Part shown: one piece after another, positions 44,673-53,139 of the stretch
Layout of the letters: each line of letters starts with the position of its first letter
How positions within the stretch are numbered: the stretch's first letter is position 1
Origin: Sphingopyxis panaciterrae
GTDB lineage: Bacteria; Pseudomonadota; Alphaproteobacteria; Sphingomonadales; Sphingomonadaceae
NCBI RefSeq assembly: GCF_011762125.1
Contig: NZ_JAASQN010000001.1
Coordinates: 62,001 to 126,000 of the forward strand
Reading direction: 5' to 3'
Length of the DNA stretch: 64,000 nt
Notes under the pieces: generated by a model
Told to the model about the DNA's origin: nothing
Database searches by the model: none
Seen by the model: only the letters and a program-made list of their open reading frames with translations
Made by a program: the position numbers and the translations under genes

Positions 44673-47093
44673 ATGCTGCGCAATATCGTCGCCTCGGCCT
44701 TCGGCAATCTCGCGCTGGGGCGCCTTTACGCCGCTGTCACGCTGATCGGGCTCGCGCTGGCGCTCGCTGCGGCGATCCTGACCGCGCTCTTCGTCCGCCA
44801 GCAATATGCCTATGAGGCCTTCATTCCGGGCCATGAGCGGATATTCCGCATGACCGGCACCGTCGCGCAGCCGGGACAGCCCGAGCGTGTCTCGGCGGTG
44901 ACGCCGTCGGTGCTCGCCGCCGCGCTTGCGGCGCGTGGCGAGCGGATCGAGGCGGTCGCGCGATTATATCAGGATGATCCGGTCGTCCGCGCCGGGGCAG
45001 GGCAGGCGCCGGCTCGCGCCGAGGGTTTCGTCTGGGCCGATCCTGCGATCTTTCGCGTGCTGCCGCTCGCACCAGCCGCCGGGGATCTGGTTAGCGCGCT
45101 CGCCGAACCCGGCACGGTCGTGCTCGCGCGCAGCGCAGCGCGGCGATTGTTCGGCCGCGATGCGCCGCTCGGCGCCGCGCTCGATATCGTCAGCCCGGCG
45201 GGCGCGACCGAGCGGCTTCGCGTGACGGCGGTGATCGCCGACCTGCCGCCCGAGACGCACCTCGACCTCCAGTTCATCGCTTCAGGCCGCGGCGCCGGCT
45301 CGCCGCTCGCGCGCGCCGATGCCAGCCCCGTGCCGACGATCAACCTGCCGATCCTGACCTATGTCCGCGCCGCCCCCGGGACGCGCGCCGCAGACCTGCA
45401 GGGCCCGCTCGATGACATCATCCGCCCGTTCCAGGCGATGGCGGCAGCGAGCGGCACCAAGGTCGGCGGCTATGCGATGCCGATCGCCGATATCCATTTC
45501 GGCCCGCCCGACGACAGCCCGCACGGCAAGCCCGGCGTCGATCCGGCGATCGTCGTCGCGATCGGTATCGTCGGCCTGCTCATCCTCGCGATGGCGTCGA
45601 CCAGCTATATCGCGCTGATGACCGCGCGCGCCGGACGGCGCGGGGTCGAGGTCGCGGTCCGCAAGGCATGCGGCGCGGGGCGCCGCCAGCTGCTCGCGCA
45701 ATTCCTGGGCGAAACCTTGCTCGTCACGCTGATTGCGCTGGTGCTGGCGATGGGCGTGGTCGAGCTGGTCCTGCCGGCGGTCAACGGGTTGCTCGGCCTG
45801 TCACTTTCCTTCGACCTGACGCGCGAGCCCGCGCTGCTGCTGCCGCTGCTCGCCGTCTGGCTGGCCGTCGGGCTCGCTTCGGGATTTTATCCCGCCTTCA
45901 TCCTGTCGTCGTTCCGGCCGTCGGCGGCGCTCGGCGGCGGCACCGCCGGACTCGCGGCGCCGGTCTGGATCGGGCGGGCGATGGTGATCGTCCAGTTCGC
46001 GACGCTCGCCGCGTTGCTGGTCGCCGCGGCGACCATCTATCGCCAGACCGATTTCGCCATCGGCAGTGCGCTGGGCGCGGGGCGGGGGCCGGTGCTGACG
46101 GTCGCGACGAACTGCCGCACGGGTCTGCCGCAAGCGATGCGCGAGTTGCCGGGGGTGCGAAGCGCGAGCTGTTCGGCGGCGGGCGCGTTCAACCTGGCCC
46201 CGCAGGGGGCGGTGACGGCAATCAACCGCGACGGGCGGCGCTTCACACCGGGGTTCGTCGATGTCGATTCGCATTTCTTCGCGCTCACCGGGCTGAAACC
46301 GCTCGCCGGCCGCGTCTTTTCGCCCGGACGCGATGGTGAGGCGGCACGGCGCGAGCTTGTCGTCAACCGCACCGCCGCGCGCCATTTCGGCTTTGCATCG
46401 CCAGCGGCGGCGATCGGCCAGCCGCTGGCGATCTCGTTGCAGGTCGGGCCCAACCCGCCGACCACCCCCTATACAATCGTTGGTGTCGTCCCCGACGCGG
46501 CGGCGAGCGTGATCGAGCCGGCGGGCGAGCTGATCTATAATGTTGCGCCGCCCGAGCGGGGGACGCTGGCGATCGAAACCAGCCCGGCGGCGCTCGCCAA
46601 TGTTCGCCGCGGCCTCGACCGGCTGTGGGCGGCGATGGGCGACGGCGGACCGGCGAAGCCGCGGCTGCTCGCGCAGATCGAGGCCGAGCGTTACCGGGCG
46701 ACGATTGTCCAGGGGCGCGTGATCGGCGGCTCGGCCTTCGTCGCGCTCGTCATCGCCGCGATGGGGCTGTTCGCGCTGTCGGCCTTCACCGTCGATCGCC
46801 GCACCAAGGAAATCGGCATCCGGCGTGCAATGGGGGCATCGCCGGGCGCGATCGTCCGCTTGCTGCTTTGGCAGTTCCTGCTGCCGGTGATCGCCGCAAG
46901 CGCAATCGGGATCGGCCTCAGCTATGCCGTCATGGCGCATTGGTTGCAGCAATTTGCATCGCGGGTCGATGTGAACATCTGGATCCTGATCGCCATCGCG
47001 GCGGGGACGGCGGCGTTCGCGACGATCGTGATGTCGGCGCAGATCGCCGCCGCGGCGCGCGGCCGGCCGGTCGATGCGCTCCGCTACGAATGA
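44673..47093 (+). CDS. FtsX/MacB-like ABC transporter permease
   Basis: An 806-residue permease with two FtsX units: the first helix (LYAAVTLIGLALALAAAILTALFV), a periplasmic MacB-PCD domain, three helices at about 290-430 (VVAIGIVGLLILAMASTSYIALMTARAGRRGVEVAVRKACGAGRRQL), a second periplasmic domain and a last three-helix block (VALVIAAMGLFALSAFTVDRRTKEIGIRRAMGASPGAIVRLLLWQF). Double-unit permeases like this export peptides, antibiotics or lipoproteins. With the adaptor, ATPase and two-component genes it forms a full stress-responsive efflux locus. Confidence 0.92.
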   Translation: MLRNIVASAFGNLALGRLYAAVTLIGLALALAAAILTALFVRQQYAYEAFIPGHERIFRMTGTVAQPGQPERVSAVTPSVLAAALAARGERIEAVARLYQDDPVVRAGAGQAPARAEGFVWADPAIFRVLPLAPAAGDLVSALAEPGTVVLARSAARRLFGRDAPLGAALDIVSPAGATERLRVTAVIADLPPETHLDLQFIASGRGAGSPLARADASPVPTINLPILTYVRAAPGTRAADLQGPLDDIIRPFQAMAAASGTKVGGYAMPIADIHFGPPDDSPHGKPGVDPAIVVAIGIVGLLILAMASTSYIALMTARAGRRGVEVAVRKACGAGRRQLLAQFLGETLLVTLIALVLAMGVVELVLPAVNGLLGLSLSFDLTREPALLLPLLAVWLAVGLASGFYPAFILSSFRPSAALGGGTAGLAAPVWIGRAMVIVQFATLAALLVAAATIYRQTDFAIGSALGAGRGPVLTVATNCRTGLPQAMRELPGVRSASCSAAGAFNLAPQGAVTAINRDGRRFTPGFVDVDSHFFALTGLKPLAGRVFSPGRDGEAARRELVVNRTAARHFGFASPAAAIGQPLAISLQVGPNPPTTPYTIVGVVPDAAASVIEPAGELIYNVAPPERGTLAIETSPAALANVRRGLDRLWAAMGDGGPAKPRLLAQIEAERYRATIVQGRVIGGSAFVALVIAAMGLFALSAFTVDRRTKEIGIRRAMGASPGAIVRLLLWQFLLPVIAASAIGIGLSYAVMAHWLQQFASRVDVNIWILIAIAAGTAAFATIVMSAQIAAAARGRPVDALRYE

Positions 47094-47221
47094 GAGTGAA
47101 GAAAAAATTCCCGGATATGCCGCAATAACGCGTTTGGCGTTTCGCTTCGGCGGCGTCGTCGATTATGTCATTTCGCATTGCGGCGGCCGGCCCGGCGCGG
47201 CGGATGATGCGGGAAGAGAAG

Positions 47222-48214
47222 ATGACGGCGATTGCAGACGCGGGGATAAATGGCGTTTTGCAATGCATCCGCTCATTTTCTCGCGTCGTCATCCCGGACT
47301 TTATCCGGGATTCCGCCTTTGACGCTTGCCGCTCGCTCTCGGTTGCCAGCGGGGCCCCGGATCAAGTCCGGGGTGACGGGAGCGGGAGATGGCGGAACCC
47401 GATCAAAACCCGCACGCTATCCGCAAGCGTCCTGCTACTCGCCTCGGCTTTTGCGGCGAGCTCTGCCGGGGCCGAGGAATCGCGCGACCTCTGTGCCGAC
47501 CGGCCCGGACTCGGCACACCCGCGTGCACCGTCGATCGCGGCCATGTCGTGCTGGAACTCGGGCTCGGTGACTGGACGCGTGATACGCAGGGGCCGGTGC
47601 GGACCGACACGGTGCAACTGGGCGACGCGCTGGTGCGCGTCGGCCTGACCGACAGCCTCGAGGCGCAGCTCGGCTGGACCGCCTATGGCCATGTCCGGGT
47701 CCGCGACCGGACGGCGGGCGCCGTCGACAAGGTGTCGGGCGTCGGCGACGTGACGATCGCGCTGCGGCAGAATTTGCGCAATCCCGATGGATCGGGCTTT
47801 TCGATCGCGCTGATGCCCTATGCCAGCCTTCCGGCCGGCGGCCGCGCGATCGGTGCCGGCGATTGGGCGACCGGGCTGCTGGTGCCGATGAGCCTCGACC
47901 TGTCGGACTCGGTGTCGCTCGGCGTGACGCCGCAGGTCGACGCGGCGGCCGACGGCGATGGCAATGGGCGCCATCTGGGTTTCGGCACCGTCGTGGGGCT
48001 GGGCGTCGGGTTGAGCGACAGCCTGTCGGCGGCAGGCGAGGTTTCGCTCTATCGCGACCGTGACCCCGCCGGGCGCAGCACCGAGGCACTCGCCGGGCTT
48101 TCGATGGGCTGGCAACCGGGTAAAGACATGCAACTGGACCTTGGCGTCAACCTGGGCCTCAACCGGGCGAGCCCCGACGCCGAAGTTTATTTCGGGATCG
48201 TCCGGCGGTTTTGA
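47222..48214 (+). CDS. Outer-membrane-type protein (phenol_MetA_deg/transporter family), unusual N-terminus
   Basis: The mature part is a beta-strand-rich protein of the DUF/phenol_MetA_deg type: CADRPGLGTPACTVDRGHVVLELGLGDW, regular alternating strands (VGLTDSLEAQLGWTAYGHVRV, DVTIALRQNLRNPDGSGFSIALMPYASLP) and an aromatic end (EVYFGIVRRF), consistent with a barrel. A good signal peptide (LSASVLLLASAFAASSAGA) begins near base 47415, but no start codon lies just before it in this frame. ATG 47222 has GGGAAGAGAAG upstream, which would add ~65 residues encoded partly by a family A palindrome. Either this extension is real or the start has been lost or uses a rare codon. Role unknown; it follows the export operon by 128 bases. 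Confidence 0.65.
   Translation: MTAIADAGINGVLQCIRSFSRVVIPDFIRDSAFDACRSLSVASGAPDQVRGDGSGRWRNPIKTRTLSASVLLLASAFAASSAGAEESRDLCADRPGLGTPACTVDRGHVVLELGLGDWTRDTQGPVRTDTVQLGDALVRVGLTDSLEAQLGWTAYGHVRVRDRTAGAVDKVSGVGDVTIALRQNLRNPDGSGFSIALMPYASLPAGGRAIGAGDWATGLLVPMSLDLSDSVSLGVTPQVDAAADGDGNGRHLGFGTVVGLGVGLSDSLSAAGEVSLYRDRDPAGRSTEALAGLSMGWQPGKDMQLDLGVNLGLNRASPDAEVYFGIVRRF
47287..47378. repeat. Intergenic-type palindromic repeat, family A, inside an ORF 5' end
   Basis: Left arm CGTCATCCCGGACTTTATCC and right arm GGATCAAGTCCGGGGTGACG. Unlike other copies it lies within the open frame of the downstream gene, contributing VVIPDFIRDSAF and APDQVRGDG when translated. It sits between the ATG with a ribosome site (47222) and the signal peptide. 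Confidence 0.88.
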
Positions 48215-48255
48215 AAAAGCTTCCCCGGCGGCGCGGCACGACGATGCCGTGACGG

Positions 48256-49032
48256 TCAGCGCCGCGCCCTGCCGTAATCGATCCTGATCCGGACCCAGGC
48301 GCCGACCTGGGATTTGCCGCCGATCCGCGGCGGCCGTACCCGGAAGTTCCACGCCGCGGCGAGCACCGCACGCATGATCTGCGATCCGTTCGGATATTCG
48401 TCGAGCCCGACGCAATCCTCGACGCGGTAATCGGGCGCGGTACGGCATGCGATCAGCCCCCAGCCGGGCCCGCTGGCGGTCGATAGATAGCCGCGCAGAT
48501 CGTCATCGCTCGGTTCGCGATACCAGGCCGCGGCATAGAGCGGCTCGCCATTGGGAGCCGTTCCCACCCGCTCGGTATCGGGCGAGGAAGCGGCGCCGCC
48601 GGTATTGGGCGGCCCGTAAACCGCCCCGTTCGATATACGAACGCCGATCCGGGGATTTGCGGGGGCGGGTGGTGCGCTGGGGGCAGGAAGGGGCGGCGCG
48701 GGCATGGGGGGGGCGGCTTGCGGGGGCTGCGGCGCGGCCGGTTCGGGCAACGGCTGGGGTGTGGTCGACGGCTGCGGCTTGGGCCGTTCCTCGGCTTGCT
48801 TGGGCTCGAGGCTGTCCGGTTCGGGCGATTCTTTCGCAATCTCGGTGGCATCAAGGGTCACGAGGCTGAACTGTTCGCGCTTTTTCTCGGGTTCGGCGCG
48901 GAAGGAAAGCAGCATGAGCAGCAGGAGCGCCGGGATCAGGACGGCCAGGCTGATGGCGAGCGTACGGCGCCCCGCCCCGATGTTGAGCGGTTCGATGTCG
49001 GGAGTGGCTGGAACAGGGTTCAGCGGAAGCAA
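48256..49032 (-). CDS. TonB-like proline-rich envelope protein
   Basis: A 258-residue protein with one N-terminal membrane helix (LAISLAVLIPALLLLMLLSF), a long Pro/Glu/Lys-rich periplasm-spanning region (KPQPSTTPQPLPEPAAPQPPQ and more, about residues 80-145) and a compact C-terminal ~100-residue domain (AAWYREPSDDDLRGYLSTASGPGWGLIACRTAPDYRVEDC...). The layout is that of TonB energy transducers, but the C-terminal domain lacks a recognisable YP motif and has two cysteines, so it may be a TonB-related protein with another partner. No exbB/exbD genes are adjacent. Convergent with the outer-membrane-type gene. Confidence 0.75.
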   Translation of the reverse strand: MLPLNPVPATPDIEPLNIGAGRRTLAISLAVLIPALLLLMLLSFRAEPEKKREQFSLVTLDATEIAKESPEPDSLEPKQAEERPKPQPSTTPQPLPEPAAPQPPQAAPPMPAPPLPAPSAPPAPANPRIGVRISNGAVYGPPNTGGAASSPDTERVGTAPNGEPLYAAAWYREPSDDDLRGYLSTASGPGWGLIACRTAPDYRVEDCVGLDEYPNGSQIMRAVLAAAWNFRVRPPRIGGKSQVGAWVRIRIDYGRARR

Positions 49033-49186
49033 TCTTTGGTGGCGGCGTCCGCTGGTTCAACGGGCGCGGGCTGGGGCGCGAGCGATAGGAGGGCGCCGGA
49101 CCTTTGACAAGGGTGCGGGCCGTTCGATGGATGAAATGGCGGATAGGAGCGGCGGGTTTCGGTCGGAAGCAGGCACTAGCTATAAC

Positions 49187-49264
49187 CGTCGCCCCCGCGA
49201 AGGCGGGGGCCGCTAGCAACCTTGCGCTAGGCCGATGGCGGCCCCCGCCTTCGCGGGGGCGACG
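49187..49264. repeat. Intergenic palindromic repeat, family B
   Basis: Left arm CGTCGCCCCCGCGAAGGCGG and right arm CCGCCTTCGCGGGGGCGACG around the core GCTAGCAACCTTGCGCTAGGCC, nearly identical to the copy near 61.6 kb. It lies between the TonB-like gene and the acyl-CoA dehydrogenase. Confidence 0.92.
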
Positions 49265-49282
49265 GTTTTTAGTCGGCGTGCC

Positions 49283-49310
49283 AACGTCCGCTCCCCACCC
49301 CAAAACCGCC
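49283..49310 (-). repeat. Short intergenic repeat, family E
   Basis: On the minus strand it reads GGCGGTTTTGGGGTGGGGAG then CGGACGTT, matching the unit at 61572-61601 in all but one or two positions. Both are close to a family B palindrome. Confidence 0.7.
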
Positions 49311-49328
49311 GCATCGATATCCGTCGGA

Positions 49329-50483
49329 TCAATAGCTGCGCGGCATTCCCAGCACATGTTCGGCGACGTAGGAGAGGATCATGTTCGTGCTGATCGGCGC
49401 GACCTGGTAAAGACGCGTTTCGCGGAACTTGCGCTCGATGTCATATTCGGCGGCGAAGCCGAAGCCGCCGTGGGTCTGGATGCACGCCTCGCCCGCGGCC
49501 CAGCTCGCCTCGGCGGCCAGCATCTTCGCCATATTCGCCTCGGCGCCGGCATTGTCGCCCGCTTCGTATCTGGCTAGCCCCTCGTGGACGAGCAGTTCGG
49601 CGGCGCGCATCTGGGCATAGGCGCGCGCGATCGGAAATTGCACGCCCTGGTTCTGGCCGATCGGGCGCCCGAACAGTACGCGTTCCTTGGCATAGTTTGA
49701 TGCCTTGTCGATGAACCACTTGGCATCGCCGATGCATTCGGCGGCGATCAGTAGCCGTTCGGCGTTCATCCCCGACAATATATAGCGGAAACCCTTGCCT
49801 TCCTCGCCAATCAGATTGGCGGCAGGAATGCGCATATTGTCGAAGAAGATTTCGGTCGTCGCATGGTTCATCATCGTGTCGATCGGCCGGATCGACAGCG
49901 TGCCCGCGGCCAGCGCTTCCTTCATGTCGACAAGGAAGACCGACAGGCCTTCGGTGCGGCTCGCGGCCCGATCGCGCGGGGTCGTGCGCGCGAGCAGGAT
50001 CATCAGGTCGCTGTGCTCGGCGCGGCTGGTCCACAGCTTCTGGCCGTTCACGATATATTCGTCGCCGTCCTTCCGCGCGACGGTCTTCAGGCTCAGCGTG
50101 TCGGTGCCGCTCGTCGGCTCGGTGACCCCGAAGGCCTGCAGGCGAAGTTCGCCCGTCGCGACCTTGGGCAGATAGCGTGCCTTCTGCTCTTCCGATCCAT
50201 GGCGCAGCACCGTGCCCATCACATACATTTGCGCGTGGACGGCGCCGCCGTTGCATCCCTGGCGCTGGATTTCCTCGAGGATCGCCGCCGCCGCCGACAG
50301 CGGCAGCCCGGCGCCGCCATATTCCTCGGGGATCAGTGCGGCGAGATAACCCGCTTCGCCGAGCGCCGCGACGAACTCGCTCGGATATTCGCGGACCTTG
50401 TCCTTCGCCTGCCAATAGGGGCCGGGGAAGGCGGCGCAGAGCTTCGCGACCTCTTCGCGGATGGCGGTGTAATCGTGGCTCAT
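49329..50483 (-). CDS. Acyl-CoA dehydrogenase
   Basis: FAD enzyme oxidising acyl-CoA to trans-2-enoyl-CoA. The 384-residue protein has YLAALIPEEYGGAGLPLSAAAAILEEI, the flavin motif LQAFGVTEPTSGTDTLSLKTVA, LWTSRAEHSDLMILLART, QNQGVQFPIARAYAQMRAAELLVHEGL and the end QTHGGFGFAAEYDIERKFRETRLYQVAPISTNMI. The Glu of the classic YEG motif is not present at that place; this RLYQVAPIST variant is common in branched or cyclic acyl-CoA enzymes. It is the last gene of the five-gene operon and its start overlaps the thiolase stop. Confidence 0.93.
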   Translation of the reverse strand: MSHDYTAIREEVAKLCAAFPGPYWQAKDKVREYPSEFVAALGEAGYLAALIPEEYGGAGLPLSAAAAILEEIQRQGCNGGAVHAQMYVMGTVLRHGSEEQKARYLPKVATGELRLQAFGVTEPTSGTDTLSLKTVARKDGDEYIVNGQKLWTSRAEHSDLMILLARTTPRDRAASRTEGLSVFLVDMKEALAAGTLSIRPIDTMMNHATTEIFFDNMRIPAANLIGEEGKGFRYILSGMNAERLLIAAECIGDAKWFIDKASNYAKERVLFGRPIGQNQGVQFPIARAYAQMRAAELLVHEGLARYEAGDNAGAEANMAKMLAAEASWAAGEACIQTHGGFGFAAEYDIERKFRETRLYQVAPISTNMILSYVAEHVLGMPRSY

Positions 50484-51685
50484 GCGCCGGCGCGCCCGAT
50501 GATCGCGATCGACGACACATTCTGGTTCGGCATGCCGCCGAGGTTGTGGCTCAAGGCGAAGACCGGATTATCCTGCCGCTGGCGCGCGCCGGCGCGGCCG
50601 AGGATCTGGAGGTAATTTTCGTAGATCATGCGCAGCCCCGACGCGCCGATCGGATGGCCAAAGCATTTGAGGCCGCCGTCGATCTGGCACGGAAGCTGCC
50701 CGTCGGCATCGAAGAAGCCGTCGAGCACGTCGCGCCAGCCTTCGCCTTCCTTCGAGATATGGAGATCCTCCATCGTCACGAGCTCGGTGACCGAGAAACA
50801 ATCATGGACCTCGATCAGGCTGAGCTGCGCGCGCGGATCGGTGATCCCCGCCTCGTCATAGGCTTTGGTCGCGGCGACACGCGTTGTGTGGAAATAGCTG
50901 CCGTTCCAGCCCTGCGCCTGCATCTCCCAGCCGTTCGAGGTTGCGAGTTGGAGCGCCTTGACCGTCACGATATCGGTCTTGCCGAGGGCGCGGGCGATTT
51001 CGGGGGTGGTGACGATCGCGCAGGCGGCGCCGTCGCTGACCCCGCAGCAGTCGAACAGGCCAAGCGGCTCGGCGATCATCGGTGCGTTCAGCACCTGATC
51101 CATCGTCACCGCCTTTTGCAGGTGCGCCTTGGGGTTTTTCGCGCCGTTCGCATGGCTCTTGACCGAGACATGCGCCATCGCGCGCTTCAGATCATCCTTG
51201 CCGACGCCGTGGACGCCGCGATACGCGCTGGCGAGCTGGGCGAAATTGCCCGGCGCCGAGCCGGTGATCCCGATCATGTCGTGCGTCGTGCCGCGGGTGC
51301 GGACGGGCAGGCCGCCATAGCCGGTGTCCTTCAATTTCTCGGCGCCCATCGCGAGCGCGATGTCGCACGCGCCCGAGGCGACGGCATAGACCGCGCCGCG
51401 AAAGCTTTCGGTGCCGCTCGCGCAATAATTCTCGACCTTGGTGACGCCGATGTCGGGCAGGCGCAGCGCGACGGCGAGCGGGATGCCGCTCGGCCCGATA
51501 TTCTGCGCGTCGAACGCGGCGCCCAGCCAGGCGGCGTCGATCTGGCTCGCCTCGATTCCGGCGTCGGCCATCGTCTCCTCATAGGCCTCGAGCATCAGCT
51601 GGTCTTCGTCCTTGTCCCAGCGTTCGCCGAACTTCGCGCAGCCCATGCCTAATATGGCGACCTTGTCGCGAATACCCTTGGCCAT
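50480..51685 (-). CDS. SCP-x-type thiolase (3-oxoacyl-CoA thiolase/lipid transfer)
   Basis: A 401-residue thiolase of the SCP-2/SCP-x group. Catalytic residues: Cys88 in VENYCASGTESFRGAVYAVASGACDIALAMGAEKL, His in the GHPIGASGLRM motif and the HNLGG motif near the end. SCP-x thiolases cleave 2-methyl-branched, bile-acid or steroid side-chain 3-oxoacyl-CoAs; some act as retro-aldolases when paired with DUF35 proteins. The upstream gene encodes a KAS-III/DUF35 fusion, so a thiolase-DUF35 complex is probable. It is 14 bp downstream of that gene. Confidence 0.93.
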   Translation of the reverse strand: MAKGIRDKVAILGMGCAKFGERWDKDEDQLMLEAYEETMADAGIEASQIDAAWLGAAFDAQNIGPSGIPLAVALRLPDIGVTKVENYCASGTESFRGAVYAVASGACDIALAMGAEKLKDTGYGGLPVRTRGTTHDMIGITGSAPGNFAQLASAYRGVHGVGKDDLKRAMAHVSVKSHANGAKNPKAHLQKAVTMDQVLNAPMIAEPLGLFDCCGVSDGAACAIVTTPEIARALGKTDIVTVKALQLATSNGWEMQAQGWNGSYFHTTRVAATKAYDEAGITDPRAQLSLIEVHDCFSVTELVTMEDLHISKEGEGWRDVLDGFFDADGQLPCQIDGGLKCFGHPIGASGLRMIYENYLQILGRAGARQRQDNPVFALSHNLGGMPNQNVSSIAIIGRAGA

Positions 51686-51699
51686 CGTCTCGTCTCCTC

Positions 51700-53139
51700 T
51701 CAGAAAGCCGGCGCGGCTTTCCAGAAATAGCGGCGGAAACCGCGGTTTTCGTCAAAGGCCTTGATGCGGAACATCATGCGCAGATCGGCGCCGGCGTCCA
51801 GCGCCCCTTGCGGAAAATCGGTGAATTCGGTCATCATCCGTCCGCCGCCGGTGAAGTCGATATTGCCGTAATAGCTCGGCGGGTCGGGGGAGTAAGTGAG
51901 CGCGTCGGCGGTCCAGGTCATCACCTTGGCGGGCACCTCGGCGAGCGGATAATCTTCCTGCGTGCCGATCGCATGGTCGTTGCCGCCCACACTGACCTCG
52001 CTCTTCGGGAACTGCACCGTGCCGGTCTTGGTACAGCGCCCGCCGACGAGCCCGAGTACCGCCTTGCGGTTCCGCCACAGCGCGGTGAGCGCGGTCTTGC
52101 TGTCCTGTTCGGCGCGCATGCCGCGGTCGAGCGGCAGCAGGTCGCGGTGGAAGAGATATTTGGCATAGTTCGCCGATTCGATCCGCCGCGCCAGCCAGCC
52201 TGAAACACCAAGCCGCGGCTTCACCGAACCGATCGCGCCGGTGACTTCGAACAGCAGCAGGTCGCAGCCCTGGCCGAAGCTCGCGAGCAGGATGCGCTGA
52301 CCGGGCTTTGCGGTTTCGAGCGCCGCCGCCAGCATCAGCAGCGGATGCGCCGCGCCGGCATGGCCCAGCGCCGCGCCGAGCGTGTCGGCGACCGCGCCCT
52401 CGCCGATGCCCGCCTGCTTCGCCAGCAGTTCGGGCACCCCCTTCACCGCCACCGGGACGAGGAAATGGTCGACCGCGCCGCCCTTCACGCCCGCCTGGTC
52501 CAGCAGCGCGGCGATTGCGGGATTCATGATCCGCGCGAAACCCTCGTCGCGGACCCAGCGCGCTTCCCAGTCATAGTCGTGCGCTTCGCCCGCCTCGCGG
52601 AAATGGTCGACGAAATCCACCGTCACGCTGTGGCTGGCGATCAGCGTGGCGATCGGCGTTCCGTTACCGACGAGCACGGCCGCCGCGGCGTCGCCGCTCG
52701 TCATTTCGCGTTCCGACGCCGGCTTGGGCGTCGTCAACTCGGCGGCGGTCACGAGCGTCGTTTCGCCACCGCCAAGCGCGGCGAGCAGCGCCGAGGTCGC
52801 GGCGCGCTGCGATCCCGTCACGTCGAGCGCGCCGACCGCGTCGGGCAGGTTCAGCGCTTCCTTGACGATGCCCGCATTCTGCCGGTCGGCAAAAGGCAGG
52901 GTGGTCGAGGCGATGGCGACGCGGCGGACGCGCGCACGGTCGATGCCTTCGAGCGCATCGCGGGCGGCCTCAAGCGCCATGGTGACGCTGTCTTCGTCCC
53001 AATTGGCGATCGCCTTTTCGCCCTTGGCAAGCCCGCGCAGGCCACCGGCGAACCAACCGTTGGTGGCGTGAATTGCGCTGCGCTGCAGCCGGGTGATCGG
53101 CACATAAGCGCCGAAGGCCAGGATTCCGAAGCTACTCAT
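51700..53139 (-). CDS. KAS-III/HMG-CoA-synthase-like protein fused to a DUF35 OB-fold, degenerate active site
   Basis: A 479-residue two-part protein. Residues 1-~320 have the thiolase-superfamily fold of HMG-CoA synthase/KAS-III (FGAYVPITRLQRSAI, DEDSVTMALEAARDALEGI, GHAGAAHPLLMLAAAL). The position of the catalytic Cys reads TGSQRAATSAL, with Gln where Cys is expected, and the HxPN motif reads VPVAV, so normal condensation chemistry is unlikely. Residues ~350-479 form a DUF35 zinc-ribbon/OB-fold (VGGRCTKTGTVQFPKSEV... VMTWTADALTYSPDPPSYYGNIDFTGGGRMMTEFTDF) in which most zinc cysteines are gone. It may be a scaffold or CoA-binding partner for the SCP-x thiolase encoded next. Four-base overlap with the MaoC gene. 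Confidence 0.85.
   Translation of the reverse strand: MSSFGILAFGAYVPITRLQRSAIHATNGWFAGGLRGLAKGEKAIANWDEDSVTMALEAARDALEGIDRARVRRVAIASTTLPFADRQNAGIVKEALNLPDAVGALDVTGSQRAATSALLAALGGGETTLVTAAELTTPKPASEREMTSGDAAAAVLVGNGTPIATLIASHSVTVDFVDHFREAGEAHDYDWEARWVRDEGFARIMNPAIAALLDQAGVKGGAVDHFLVPVAVKGVPELLAKQAGIGEGAVADTLGAALGHAGAAHPLLMLAAALETAKPGQRILLASFGQGCDLLLFEVTGAIGSVKPRLGVSGWLARRIESANYAKYLFHRDLLPLDRGMRAEQDSKTALTALWRNRKAVLGLVGGRCTKTGTVQFPKSEVSVGGNDHAIGTQEDYPLAEVPAKVMTWTADALTYSPDPPSYYGNIDFTGGGRMMTEFTDFPQGALDAGADLRMMFRIKAFDENRGFRRYFWKAAPAF

Noticed and set aside
48256..49032. Full TonB/ExbBD energy-transducing locus
   Set aside because: Only a TonB-like protein is present; no exbB or exbD genes are adjacent and the C-terminal domain lacks a clear TonB YP motif.
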